A stretch of 64,000 nt of DNA. Source: Canibacter zhoujuaniae. Its GTDB lineage: Bacteria > Actinomycetota > Actinomycetes > Actinomycetales > Microbacteriaceae. The position numbers and the translations under genes are program-made. Every line of letters begins with the position of its first letter. Position 1 is the first letter of the stretch. Under the pieces are notes generated by a model. The model was not told the origin of the DNA. It saw only the letters and a program-made list of their open reading frames with translations, and did no database searches. The stretch lies in assembly GCF_011752005.1 (NCBI RefSeq), contig NZ_JAAIJZ010000003.1, positions 62,001 through 126,000 on the forward strand. Reading direction: 5' to 3'. Positions 51,733 through 60,667 of this stretch are shown one piece after another.

Positions 51733-54357
51733 GTGGCAAATGTGATAGAGAAAATTCTCCGTGTTGGAGAGGGTCGTATTCGCAAACAACTTGAGAAGAT
51801 TGCGAAGCAGGTTGAAGACCTAGAGCCACTTTACGAGGAGTTAACAGACGAAGAGCTGCGTGAAGAGACAGCCGAGTTTCGGCAACGCCTCGAAGCTGGC
51901 GAAACTCTCGACGACATTATGGCCGAAGCATTTGCGGCTGTGCGTGAGGCGGCAAAACGCACAATCGGTTTGCGCCCCTATCCGGTACAGATCATGGGTG
52001 GCGCAAACCTGCATCTCGGCAATATCTCTGAGATGAAAACCGGTGAGGGTAAAACCCTTGTGGCAACCATGCCGGCATATCTAAATGCTCTCACCGGTCG
52101 CGGCGTGCATGTTATTACCGTAAACGACTATTTGGCGCAGTATCAGTCAGATCTAATGGGTCGCGTGTTCCGCGCACTGGGTATGACCACGGGCTGCATC
52201 ATCTCAAACCAGAGCCCCGCAGAACGCCGGAAACAGTATGACGCAGATATCACTTACGGCACGAACAACGAGTTCGGCTTCGACTATCTGCGCGACAACA
52301 TGGCTTCAAGCGCCGACGCCCGCGTACAGCGCGGTCACTACTTCGCCATTATTGACGAGGTTGACTCGATTCTGATCGATGAGGCCCGCACACCGCTGAT
52401 TATTTCTGGCCCTTCATCGGGGGATGCAAACCGGTGGTACGCAGACTTTGCGAAAATTGCAAAAACACTGGTTGCCGGCGTTGATTATGAGGTTGATGAA
52501 AAGAAGCGCACCGTTGGAGTGCTCGAACCAGGCATCGAAAAGGTTGAAGACTACCTCGGTATCGAAAACCTTTACGAGTCAGTAAACACCCCGCTCATTT
52601 CGTTTTTGAATAACTCGATTAAAGCTAACGCGCTGTTCACTCGCGATAAGGACTACGTCGTGCTAGACGGCGAGGTGATGATCGTTGATGAGCACACCGG
52701 CCGTATCCTGCCGGGGCGCCGCTACAACGAGGGAATGCACCAGGCGATTGAAGCCAAAGAGGGTGTCCAGGTAAAAGCGGAAAACCAGATGCTGGCAACC
52801 GTTACTCTGCAGAACTATTTCCGCCTCTACGAAAAGCTCTCCGGCATGACCGGTACGGCTGAAACCGAAGCCGCAGAGTTTATGAGCACCTACAAACTGG
52901 GTGTTGTGCCAATTCCGACCAACCGCCCAATGCAGCGCGTCGACCAGCCAGACCTCGTTTATAAAAACGAGCAGGTGAAGTTCGACATGATAGTAAACGA
53001 CATTGTTGAGCGTCACGCTAAGGGTCAGCCTGTGCTAGTTGGCACCACCTCGGTGGAAAAAAGCGAATACCTCTCGCGCCTGTTGGCGAAGAAGGGCATC
53101 CGCCACGAGGTGCTGAACGCAAAAAACCACGCACGTGAGGCGGCCATCGTAGCCCAGGCCGGTCGCCTGGGTGCGGTAACCGTAGCCACCAATATGGCCG
53201 GTCGCGGCACCGACATTATGCTCGGAGGTAACGCAGAGTTTCTTGCGGTGCAGGAGATGACGGCACGAGGATTCTCAACCGAGGAAAACCCTGAAGAGTA
53301 CGAAGCTGCTTGGGACGAGGTTTTCGAAAACACCAAAGACTCTGTCGCCCAAGAGGCTGAAAAAGTAATCGCTGCCGGAGGTCTCTATGTGCTCGGCACC
53401 GAACGTCACGAGTCACGTCGCATCGATAACCAGTTGCGAGGTCGTGCCGGCCGTCAGGGCGATCCTGGCGAGAGCCGCTTCTACCTGTCTCTGACCGACC
53501 ATCTGATGCGTCTCTTCCAGTCTGGTCTGGCAAGCACTATGATGAATAATCCACGCATTCCCGACGACGCAGTGCTCGAAGGCAAGATCATGAGCCGTGG
53601 CATTCAGTCGGCACAGACGCAGGTTGAGACGAGGAACGCCGAGATCCGCAAGAATGTGCTCAAATATGACGATGTTTTAAACCGTCAGCGGCAGGCTATC
53701 TACGCCGATCGTGAGCAAATTTTGGACGGTGACGATATTCGTGATCGGGTGACTCAGTTTAGAGAAGACACCATCCGCAATATTGTTAACGCACACCAGA
53801 ACGCTGACGGCGGCTGGGATCTTGACGGTATCTGGAACGAGCTGGGCCGCCTCTACCCAATGGGGATTACCGCTGATGAGCTGCTTGCGGCAGCGGGCGG
53901 AAAGTTCGGCAAAAACGGCGCTGACTACATCAGTCGTGAGCTAATTTCAGATGCCGAACACGCCTATAAGGCGCGCGAGGAAGAACTCGGCGAAATCGGT
54001 ATGCGTGAGCTAGAACGTCGTGTTGTGCTCGCCACTATCGACCGTCACTGGCGTGATCATCTTTACGAGATGGAATATCTCAAAGAGGGCATCGGGTTGC
54101 GCGCTATGGCACAGCGCGATCCGCTCGTTGAATACCAGCGCGAGGGATATGAGCTCTTCCAGGCAATGACGGATCAGATCAAAGAAGAATCTTTGGGTAT
54201 GATTCACAACCTGCAGGTGCAGGTGCGCAAGGAAGCCGACCATGTTGAACTCGCAGGCGCAGGCCTTGAGGAAGAAACCACTCCGGATGAATCTGAGTTG
54301 AGCTACACCGCTCCTGACGAGGACGGCACAGCACACACAACCGGGGAACAACGCTAA
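51733..54357 (+). CDS. secA: Preprotein translocase ATPase SecA
   Basis: An 874-residue motor of the general secretion pathway. The start MANVIEKILRVGEGR at GTG 51733 matches the usual SecA1 N-terminus and has GGAG 6 bases upstream. Walker A region is EMKTGEGKTLVATMPAYL and motif II lies in FAIIDEVDSILIDEARTPLI. The preprotein cross-linking domain follows, then IKE-type helicase motifs (ATNMAGRGTDIML and LRGRAGRQGDPG). The C-terminus is acidic and lacks the cysteine-rich zinc-binding SecB site. Codons from 51679 could add 18 residues. Confidence 0.96.
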   Translation: MANVIEKILRVGEGRIRKQLEKIAKQVEDLEPLYEELTDEELREETAEFRQRLEAGETLDDIMAEAFAAVREAAKRTIGLRPYPVQIMGGANLHLGNISEMKTGEGKTLVATMPAYLNALTGRGVHVITVNDYLAQYQSDLMGRVFRALGMTTGCIISNQSPAERRKQYDADITYGTNNEFGFDYLRDNMASSADARVQRGHYFAIIDEVDSILIDEARTPLIISGPSSGDANRWYADFAKIAKTLVAGVDYEVDEKKRTVGVLEPGIEKVEDYLGIENLYESVNTPLISFLNNSIKANALFTRDKDYVVLDGEVMIVDEHTGRILPGRRYNEGMHQAIEAKEGVQVKAENQMLATVTLQNYFRLYEKLSGMTGTAETEAAEFMSTYKLGVVPIPTNRPMQRVDQPDLVYKNEQVKFDMIVNDIVERHAKGQPVLVGTTSVEKSEYLSRLLAKKGIRHEVLNAKNHAREAAIVAQAGRLGAVTVATNMAGRGTDIMLGGNAEFLAVQEMTARGFSTEENPEEYEAAWDEVFENTKDSVAQEAEKVIAAGGLYVLGTERHESRRIDNQLRGRAGRQGDPGESRFYLSLTDHLMRLFQSGLASTMMNNPRIPDDAVLEGKIMSRGIQSAQTQVETRNAEIRKNVLKYDDVLNRQRQAIYADREQILDGDDIRDRVTQFREDTIRNIVNAHQNADGGWDLDGIWNELGRLYPMGITADELLAAAGGKFGKNGADYISRELISDAEHAYKAREEELGEIGMRELERRVVLATIDRHWRDHLYEMEYLKEGIGLRAMAQRDPLVEYQREGYELFQAMTDQIKEESLGMIHNLQVQVRKEADHVELAGAGLEEETTPDESELSYTAPDEDGTAHTTGEQR

Positions 54358-54385
54358 GACTTCAGAAGAGGAAACAAATCTAACG

Positions 54386-55309
54386 ATGAACCAGAATCTC
54401 AGTAAGCAGGAACGCCGTAATCTGGCGCGCGAACAGGCTCGACTGGCACGCGAGCAGGAGGCGAAGAAAGCTAAACGCAACCGTATCACTATTCAGGCGC
54501 TCGTTGCTCTGGTTGTTGTTGGCGTGTTAGTGCTTGCCGGTCTCGCAATCGCGCAGCAGGTGCGTCCTGAAGGCCCTGCTGTCAGCGCGGCAAACATGCA
54601 GTCTGGCGGGGTTGTGTTCGGGAAAGATCTGCAGGTTGAAAAAACTCCGGCCTTAGCTGCCGACGAGAGCTTCGTGCCGACCGCTATTAACACTGCGGAG
54701 CGACCTGTGCATGTGCAGCTCTACCTCGACTTTATTTGCCCTGCTTGTGGCGCGTTTGAACAGCGTTACGGGGAGCTGTTAGAAAAGCAGGCCGCTGCTG
54801 GCGATCTCACCTTCGAGGTGACACCACTCAACTTCTTGGATGCATCCAGCGCAGGAACCCGCTACTCAACCCGCGCCGCTAACCTCTTCTCATGCGTCGT
54901 CGATAAGCAGCCAGAACACGCATTTAAAGTGCAAAGGGCTCTGTTTGAAAAACAACCAGCAGAGGGCACCCCGGGTCTTAAAGACCAGGAGCTTTTGGAT
55001 CTTGCGGTCTCTGCCGGCACTGAAAAGACTGCAGAGTTAACCAGCTGTGTAAACAGCCGCCCCTTCGGTTCTTTCACTTCGCGGGTTACTAACCAGGTAA
55101 CCAGCGAAGGCATTATCGGCCTAAACGAAGGCTCACGTTTGGTTGGCAACCCAACCACTGGCGAGCTGCAGGAAGAGGGGAAACCACAGATTCTTGTGTC
55201 AACTCCGACCGTGCTTGTCAATGGCGAACAGTGGGTGCCACAGCGCGATGGTGACCTCGAACAGTTCCTGTTGAAAACAATCCAAGACGCTAAAGCAGCA
55301 AACGGATAA
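54386..55309 (+). CDS. Membrane-anchored DsbA-like thiol-disulfide protein
   Basis: A 307-residue protein. Residues 1-33 are charged and cytoplasmic, a membrane helix spans about 34-55, and the rest is extracytoplasmic. The thioredoxin-like domain has the active site FICPACGAFE with Cys118 and Cys121. The cis-proline loop is in STPTVLVNG, and two further cysteines (LFSCVVD, LTSCVNS) could form a structural disulfide. It resembles the actinobacterial DsbA-like proteins that oxidise exported proteins. It lies downstream of secA, which fits folding of secreted proteins. Confidence 0.88.
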   Translation: MNQNLSKQERRNLAREQARLAREQEAKKAKRNRITIQALVALVVVGVLVLAGLAIAQQVRPEGPAVSAANMQSGGVVFGKDLQVEKTPALAADESFVPTAINTAERPVHVQLYLDFICPACGAFEQRYGELLEKQAAAGDLTFEVTPLNFLDASSAGTRYSTRAANLFSCVVDKQPEHAFKVQRALFEKQPAEGTPGLKDQELLDLAVSAGTEKTAELTSCVNSRPFGSFTSRVTNQVTSEGIIGLNEGSRLVGNPTTGELQEEGKPQILVSTPTVLVNGEQWVPQRDGDLEQFLLKTIQDAKAANG

Positions 55310-55313
55310 TTTT

Positions 55314-55354
55314 TAGCCGGTCGCAACTTGTGCAAAACGGGTTTCGACCGGCTA
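55314..55354 (+). terminator. Hairpin terminator after the DsbA-like gene
   Basis: TAGCCGGTCG and CGACCGGCTA form a perfect 10-base stem with a 21-base loop, followed by TAATTTTAA. The 3' arm overlaps the -10 box of the tRNA-Thr promoter. Confidence 0.6.
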
Positions 55355-55358
55355 TAAT
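55353..55358 (+). promoter_or_regulatory. -10 box of tRNA-Thr
   Basis: TATAAT is a perfect -10 hexamer ending 26 bases before the tRNA. TTGTGC 19 bases upstream is a possible -35 box, lying in the terminator loop. Confidence 0.55.
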
Positions 55359-55384
55359 TTTAACCGCGCTTGTTTTTAGCGCAT

Positions 55385-55460
55385 GCCGCCTTGGCGCAGT
55401 TGGTAGCGCAGTGCTCTTGTAAAGCGAAGGTCATCGGTTCGAGTCCGATAGGCGGCTCCA
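55385..55460 (+). tRNA. tRNA-Thr (anticodon TGT)
   Basis: A full cloverleaf is present. The acceptor GCCGCCT pairs with AGGCGGC, the D arm has GGCGCAGTTGGTAGCGC and the anticodon loop CTTGTAA gives TGT. The T arm has GGTTCGAGTCC, and an encoded CCA follows the discriminator T. Confidence 0.96.
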
Positions 55461-55470
55461 TTTTTGAGTC

Positions 55471-55611
55471 ATGGTGCTTTCTGCCATCATCAGACTGGCT
55501 TTGATTCTTTTAGGTGCATTAAAGGCTAAAGAAAACAAACTCTGGCTTTTTGCTTTGCTGCCTGGGGTTTTGAGCCTCGCTTTAGCTATTTGGCTTGCTT
55601 GGCCAAAGTAG
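55471..55611 (+). CDS. Possible 46-residue two-helix membrane peptide
   Basis: ATG 55471 opens a 46-residue frame to TAG, 10 bases after the tRNA-Thr CCA end. It encodes two hydrophobic stretches (about residues 2-17 and 24-44) separated by the basic loop KAKENK, and ends WLAWPK. There is no ribosome binding site and codon use is AT-richer than in the neighbours. RNase processing of a tRNA read-through transcript could leave it with a nearly leaderless message. The balanced hairpin-like membrane layout is the main support. It may be chance. Confidence 0.4.
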   Translation: MVLSAIIRLALILLGALKAKENKLWLFALLPGVLSLALAIWLAWPK

Positions 55612-55652
55612 ATTAAAACACCAAATGCGCTTCTTCTAAAACAGACCGCAGC

Positions 55653-55658
55653 TAAACT
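55653..55658 (+). promoter_or_regulatory. -10 box of the amidase gene
   Basis: TAAACT lies 6 bases before ATG 55665, in leaderless arrangement. Confidence 0.5.
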
Positions 55659-55664
55659 ACAGCT

Positions 55665-57089
55665 ATGACAAGCTTTCACTCCGCCACGCAAATAACCGCC
55701 CAGGTGCGCGCTGGCGAGAGCACTGCGGTATCGCAGGTGCAGGCTGCCAAGCAGCGGATCGCCACACTCGACCACCGTTTTAATGCGATTACAGTTGTGC
55801 GTGATAGTGCTACAGCAGAGGCCGCCGCAGTCGACAAAAATCTACATGAAGCTGCACAGCCCACCCACCCACTGGCTGGTGTGCCCGTCGTGGTTAAAGA
55901 AGAATATGACATTGCCGGAGATGTAACCACCCTTGGCGGGTGCGGTAACCTCAACCCCACAGCGTTTACAGCCCCCGTCATAACGAAGCTGCGTGATGCC
56001 GGCGCGGTAGTAGTTGCTCGCACTAATATGCCCGAGTTTGGGCAGTTCCCCGCGGGTGAAAGTGAATACCATGGCGCCACTCTCAACCCATGGAACCCGA
56101 ATTATTCGCCTGGCGGTTCCAGCGCGGGGTCGGCAGTTGCGGTTGCCACAGGAATGGTTCCTGTCGCCCTCGGCGCTGACGGCGGCGGATCACTGCGCAT
56201 CCCAGCCGCAGCGTGCGGAGTATTTGGCCTCAAACCCACTCGCGGCCGCATCTCAAGCGCACCGCTCACCGAACATTGGCACGGTCTAGCCACTTTCGGC
56301 GCAATAACACGCACCGCCCAAGACATGGCCACAACACTCGACACCATAAGCGGCAACGAGCCACACGACGTGTGGCGTCTCGACTCCCCCACACAGTCAT
56401 TCACCGAAGCAGTAAGCGCCGGCGCAACCGGCAAGTTCTATGGCGTGAATAATAGAAATCTTCGAGTTCGTTTTGCGTTAGCGCCGATCCTTAGGGGAAT
56501 ACGCATTAATACCGAAGTTGGGATGGCGATGCAGGCATTCCTGCCCCGCCTGACCGCACTCGGCCATGAGGTGAAGCAGACACAGTTTCGCTGGCCGGAT
56601 CCATCCAACGCATTTGTGCCGCTGCATCTGTCAGGCATGCACGTCGAAACAAAGCAGGTGCAGTTTAGGCGCAACCTCACCTCCCGCACAAAGAAAACCG
56701 CACGCGTTGGCATGCTAGTGCCCCCATTTGCTGTGCGGCAGGCGCAGCTGCGTGCAGAAAAACTTGCGCACGCTGTAGATGAGCTGTTTCAAGGAGCCGA
56801 TCTCATCGCTCTGCCCACCCAGGTCGATCTTCCGGAGAAGGCACACGTCTACGCGAATCTCAGCTGGCGTGCATCACTAACCCTTGCACGTAAGGGTATT
56901 GCGAATGCTGCTCTCTTTAACGTGACCGGGCATCCGGCGATGAGCATCCACGCAGGGTTCAGCGCTGCGGGTGTGCCCATCGGGATCCAGTTCGTTGCAA
57001 AACGTGGCGCCGAAGGAATGCTGCTCGCTCTGGCCGCACAACTTGAGGCAGCCGGTGGCATCGTGGCGGAGTGGTCTGACACTGTTTAA
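55665..57089 (+). CDS. Amidase signature family enzyme
   Basis: A 474-residue hydrolase of the amidase signature family. The Ser-cisSer-Lys triad is in view: Lys in GVPVVVKEEYD near residue 80, the glycine-serine loop PGGSSAGSAVAVATG with the cis-serine, and the nucleophilic Ser in GADGGGSLRIPAAACG. The usual GTDTGGS is changed to GADGGGS. It lacks neighbours gatC or gatB, so it is probably a stand-alone amidase rather than the tRNA amidotransferase. The substrate is unknown. It lies between tRNA-Thr and ccsB. Confidence 0.88.
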   Translation: MTSFHSATQITAQVRAGESTAVSQVQAAKQRIATLDHRFNAITVVRDSATAEAAAVDKNLHEAAQPTHPLAGVPVVVKEEYDIAGDVTTLGGCGNLNPTAFTAPVITKLRDAGAVVVARTNMPEFGQFPAGESEYHGATLNPWNPNYSPGGSSAGSAVAVATGMVPVALGADGGGSLRIPAAACGVFGLKPTRGRISSAPLTEHWHGLATFGAITRTAQDMATTLDTISGNEPHDVWRLDSPTQSFTEAVSAGATGKFYGVNNRNLRVRFALAPILRGIRINTEVGMAMQAFLPRLTALGHEVKQTQFRWPDPSNAFVPLHLSGMHVETKQVQFRRNLTSRTKKTARVGMLVPPFAVRQAQLRAEKLAHAVDELFQGADLIALPTQVDLPEKAHVYANLSWRASLTLARKGIANAALFNVTGHPAMSIHAGFSAAGVPIGIQFVAKRGAEGMLLALAAQLEAAGGIVAEWSDTV

Positions 57090-57105
57090 TTTCAGGCTTC
57101 GCAAG

Positions 57106-57111
57106 TAAGAT
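57106..57111 (+). promoter_or_regulatory. -10 box of ccsB
   Basis: TAAGAT lies 8 bases before GTG 57120, in leaderless arrangement. Confidence 0.45.
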
Positions 57112-57119
57112 TAGTAGTT

Positions 57120-58013
57120 GTGCTCGAGACTCTTGAAAGCTATTCAGTAACCGCACTGTATTCTGCGATGGCGGTTTACGCTCTCGCCTTCATCTTCTAT
57201 GCCTTTGATCTGGCTGGGCGCGCACAGGCTGCAGAGACCGCAGAGGCTACAATCAAGCCAACCCGGTGGGCACGCACGGGGTTTGCCCTGACGATTGTTG
57301 CTTTCTTATTGCACGGCACAGCAACCGTTTTACGCGGCATCGGAGCCGAGCGCGTGCCCTGGGCGAATATGTATGAATTTGCGCTGACCGGAACTTTTGT
57401 GATGGTGGGCGTCTATCTGTTTGCGCAGTTCGTGGTTGAGGTGCGCTATCTTGGCACCCTTATCACAGGTCTCGTGACGCTGTTCTTAGGCATCACAAAA
57501 GTTAACTACTACGTCGAAATTGTGCCGCTGCAGGCAGCGCTTGACTCCTACTGGCTCGTAATCCACATCCTGGTGGCGGTTCTCGCTGTCGGGTTCTTGA
57601 CGCTCTCGTTTGGTATGTCAGTGCTGCAGTTGCTGCAAACAAGACGCGCGAACAAGGAAAAAGAAGGAAAGCAGATCCTCCCCTTCTTGCGCGGAATTCC
57701 TGATGCGGTGCGCCTCGAAGATCTAAGTTATCGAGTGGCGATTATCGGCTTCGTGTTCTGGTCTTTCACACTGGTTGCAGGCGCTATCTGGGCCGAAAAC
57801 GCGTGGAGCCGCTACTGGGGCTGGGATGTTAAAGAAGTGTGGAGCTTCGTCATCTGGGTGCTCTACGCCGGTTTTATCCACGCCCGTGCCACACGCGGTT
57901 GGCGCGGCACCCGCTCTGCCTGGCTGTCGATCATCGCTTATGCGACGGTGATATTCAATTTCGCAATTGTAAACACCATGTTTAACGGTTTGCACGCATA
58001 CTCCGGCCTATAA
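57120..58013 (+). CDS. ccsB: Cytochrome c biogenesis protein CcsB (ResC-like)
   Basis: A 297-residue membrane protein with eight or so helices. The heme-handling WWD motif is in WAENAWSRYWGWDVKEVWS near residue 240, with conserved histidines before (LLHGTATVL and VIHILVAVLAVG) and after (LHAYSGL). CcsB works with ResB/Ccs1 to attach heme to apocytochrome c outside the membrane. The usual neighbours resB and ccdA are not in the window on either side. The start GTG 57120 follows from the -10 box at 57106. Confidence 0.9.
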   Translation: MLETLESYSVTALYSAMAVYALAFIFYAFDLAGRAQAAETAEATIKPTRWARTGFALTIVAFLLHGTATVLRGIGAERVPWANMYEFALTGTFVMVGVYLFAQFVVEVRYLGTLITGLVTLFLGITKVNYYVEIVPLQAALDSYWLVIHILVAVLAVGFLTLSFGMSVLQLLQTRRANKEKEGKQILPFLRGIPDAVRLEDLSYRVAIIGFVFWSFTLVAGAIWAENAWSRYWGWDVKEVWSFVIWVLYAGFIHARATRGWRGTRSAWLSIIAYATVIFNFAIVNTMFNGLHAYSGL

Positions 58014-58028
58014 GCTAACTCCGCCCGG

Positions 58029-58034
58029 TACGAT
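58029..58034 (+). promoter_or_regulatory. -10 box of the O-antigen-ligase-like gene
   Basis: TACGAT lies 6 bases before ATG 58041, in leaderless arrangement. Confidence 0.5.
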
Positions 58035-58040
58035 AAAAAT

Positions 58041-59402
58041 ATGTCAGACACTCGCACTCGGATAGGGATCAGCGCTTTCGCGGTGTTTGTGTTTTTGCAC
58101 CAACTCGGCTCTAACGCGCTGCGCAGTATCGGCGGCTGGCCGCTCTATTTAGGCTCAGCTGTTGTGCTTATTGCAGTCGGTGTTGTTCTCTTTGTGCGTT
58201 TGAAACCGGCTAATTTCAAGTGGTACAGGGTGCCAAAGCCGCTGTTCGCCTTCCTGCTGCTCGCACTGCTGTCGGTGACCTGGTCTGCTTACCGTTTTGA
58301 AACGGTGCTCGGGTTTCTCGCGCAGCTCGCGACCACTGTGATTGCGGTGATATTGGCCTCTATCCTGACGTGGCACGAGGTGCTGCGCACACTCGGCACC
58401 GCGCTGCGCTACCTGCTCGGGCTCTCTCTGCTCTTTGAGCTGTTCGTTGAGATGGTCTTTGGTGAGCCTATTTTTATGGGTTTCGTAGATGTGCCCGACT
58501 CCGGAAAAGTCTCAAAACTCCTGTATTGGAGTCGCTCACTGCTGTTTGAGGGCGGCCCTATTCAGGGTGTGGTGGCAAACTCTGCCCTGCTCGGTTTTCT
58601 CGCGCTGCTCGGTTTAATAGTTTTCGCAATCCAGTTGCGTGGCGGCCTGGTGCGACCGGCTAACGGTTGGTTCTGGGTGTTTGTTTCGCTTGGGGTGCTG
58701 GCACTCACCCGCTCTGCAACCGTTTGGATCGCGCTGCTAGTGGTTTCATGCACCCTTCTTTTTGCGCTGTGGGCACGCCGCGCTGGTGTGCGCCGCGCAC
58801 CTGTATATTCCGTCGGCGGCATACTCCTTGCGGGGGTAATTGCCTTTGGAATCTTCGGGCGTGCAGTTTGGCTACCGCTCCTCGGGAAGAGCCCCGATTT
58901 AACTGGACGGCTTGAAATCTGGTCGAAAGTTACGGCACTTGCTGCTGAGCGCCCCTGGTTTGGTTGGGGCTGGGTCAGCTATTGGACTCCATGGGTGGAG
59001 CCTTTTAAATCTCTCGATCAGAAAGCCGGCCTGCCGGTTATGCACGCTCACAACGCCTGGCTGGATGTGTGGCTGCAACTTGGCTATGTCGGGCTTGCGG
59101 TGTTCACGGTGCTCGTGCTCATAACCCTGCAGCGTGTGTGGTGTCGCGCAATTGATCAGCCACGGCGCGGGGTTGGAGCACCGCTGCCTTACGCAACTAG
59201 CGCACTGTTTCCGCTGCTTGTTTTTGTCGCGCTGCTCACCCAATCTCTCGCAGAGAGCCGGCTGCTAGTTGAAGGTGGCTGGGTGCTGCTCGTGCTGCTC
59301 GCGGTTAAGTGCCGCCTAGATTATGAGCTGCCAAGCCGTTTTGAGGAGCCCGTACGTGTGCCATGGAGTCAGGTTCCAATCGCGCACAAAACAACCGCTT
59401 AG
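58041..59402 (+). CDS. O-antigen ligase/polymerase-like membrane protein
   Basis: A 453-residue protein with about 11 to 12 membrane helices and a large loop between late helices holding GRLEIWSKVTALAAERPWFGWGWVSYW and MHAHNAWLDVWLQLGYVGL. That loop, with its conserved His and Asn, is the signature of the Wzy/WaaL superfamily. The protein probably joins or polymerises surface glycan units on the outer face of the membrane. It converges on glf, the first of the polysaccharide genes to the right. Confidence 0.85.
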   Translation: MSDTRTRIGISAFAVFVFLHQLGSNALRSIGGWPLYLGSAVVLIAVGVVLFVRLKPANFKWYRVPKPLFAFLLLALLSVTWSAYRFETVLGFLAQLATTVIAVILASILTWHEVLRTLGTALRYLLGLSLLFELFVEMVFGEPIFMGFVDVPDSGKVSKLLYWSRSLLFEGGPIQGVVANSALLGFLALLGLIVFAIQLRGGLVRPANGWFWVFVSLGVLALTRSATVWIALLVVSCTLLFALWARRAGVRRAPVYSVGGILLAGVIAFGIFGRAVWLPLLGKSPDLTGRLEIWSKVTALAAERPWFGWGWVSYWTPWVEPFKSLDQKAGLPVMHAHNAWLDVWLQLGYVGLAVFTVLVLITLQRVWCRAIDQPRRGVGAPLPYATSALFPLLVFVALLTQSLAESRLLVEGGWVLLVLLAVKCRLDYELPSRFEEPVRVPWSQVPIAHKTTA

Positions 59403-59449
59403 CGATCACTAGCGGCAGCGCAGCCAAGCATCTCAGCTATCTGTGTCTG

Positions 59450-60592
59450 CTAAAAAATTTCAGTAATTTCGTTGCGGAACATTGACAGCGCGGCACCGAT
59501 AGCCATGTGCATGTCTAGATACTGGTAGGTGCCCAAACGGCCACCAAAGAACACCTGCGGCTCGGCTGCCGCGCGGTCACGGTACTTCAGCAGCATCTCA
59601 CGGTCTTCAGGCGTGTTAACCGGGTAGTACGGCTCGTCATCCTTTGTCGCGAAACGCGAATACTCACGCATGATCACGGTTTTATCTTTTGGATAGTCGC
59701 GCTCCGGATGGAAGTGACGGAACTCGTGTATGCGAGTGTAGGGAACGTCAGCGTCTGCGTAATTCATTACGCTCGTTCCCTGATAATCGCCAACGTTGAC
59801 AACTTCTTCTTCAAAATCAAGAGTGCGCCACTGCAGTTCACCCTCCGCATAATCGAAATAGCGGTCAACCGGACCGGTGTAGACAATCGGCACCTTACCA
59901 ACCAGCGCTTTTTTGTTCAGCGGTTGTGACTCATCAAAAAAGTCGGTGTTTAGCTTCACCTCAATATTTGGATGCGCCGCCATGCGCTCAAGCCACGCCG
60001 TGTAGCCGTCTACCGGAAGGCCCTCATAGGTGTCGTTGAAATAACGGTTGTCGTAGTTGTAACGCACCGGTAGGCGGCTAATGATTGAGCCCGGCAGCTC
60101 GGTGGTTGGGGTCTGCCACTGTTTCGCGGTGTAGTCACGAATAAAGGCCTCGAACAGCGGGCGCCCAATCAGCGAGATGCCCTTTTCTTCAAGATTTTGC
60201 GCTTCTTTTGAGTCAAACTCTGCAGCCTGCTCAGCTATCAAAGCCTTCGCAGACTCTGGTGAGTGCGCAGCCCGGAAAAACTGGTTGATCGTGCCAAGGT
60301 TGATCGGCAGCGGATACACCTCACCTTTGTGGTTGCTGTAAACACGGTGTTGGTAGTTTGTGAAACTAGTGAACTTATTAACGTACTCCCACACTGTTTC
60401 GTTGGAGGTGTGGAAGAGGTGCGCGCCGTAGCGGTGCACCTCAATACCGGTCTCAGCTTCGTTTTCTGAGTACGCATTGCCGCCGATATGGCTGCGTCGT
60501 TCAATAATTACGACTTTTTTATTCAGTTCTGAGGCAACGCGCTCAGCAATAGTAAGGCCAAACAGTCCCGAACCAACTACAACAAGATCCAT
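59450..60592 (-). CDS. glf: UDP-galactopyranose mutase
   Basis: A flavoenzyme of about 380 residues that converts UDP-galactopyranose to UDP-galactofuranose for surface glycans. The N-terminal FAD motif is LVVVGSGLFGLTIAE, with ERRSHIGGNAYSE and RYGAHLFHTSNE. FIRDYTAKQW and RLPVRYNYDNRYFND hold the substrate-binding Tyr/Arg residues, and GRLGTYQYLDMH closes the FAD site. ATG 60592 is chosen because TAAAAT stands 6 bases before it; GTG 60598 would add two residues. Confidence 0.94.
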   Translation of the reverse strand: MDLVVVGSGLFGLTIAERVASELNKKVVIIERRSHIGGNAYSENEAETGIEVHRYGAHLFHTSNETVWEYVNKFTSFTNYQHRVYSNHKGEVYPLPINLGTINQFFRAAHSPESAKALIAEQAAEFDSKEAQNLEEKGISLIGRPLFEAFIRDYTAKQWQTPTTELPGSIISRLPVRYNYDNRYFNDTYEGLPVDGYTAWLERMAAHPNIEVKLNTDFFDESQPLNKKALVGKVPIVYTGPVDRYFDYAEGELQWRTLDFEEEVVNVGDYQGTSVMNYADADVPYTRIHEFRHFHPERDYPKDKTVIMREYSRFATKDDEPYYPVNTPEDREMLLKYRDRAAAEPQVFFGGRLGTYQYLDMHMAIGAALSMFRNEITEIF

Positions 60593-60598
60593 GGGCAC

Positions 60599-60604
60599 AT
60601 TTTA
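60599..60604 (-). promoter_or_regulatory. -10 box of glf
   Basis: TAAAAT on the minus strand lies 6 bases before ATG 60592, in leaderless arrangement. Confidence 0.45.
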
Positions 60605-60667
60605 TCTGCCCAAAAATCATTTATGTTGCAGTAACGGTGAGGTTCCTAAAAAATAGCCGTAGAGCGT

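Noticed and set aside
55431..55775. A 114-residue minus-strand frame spanning tRNA-Thr
   Set aside because: Its C-terminus SRLSDSNR is the typical translation of a tRNA T arm, and it overlaps the amidase start.
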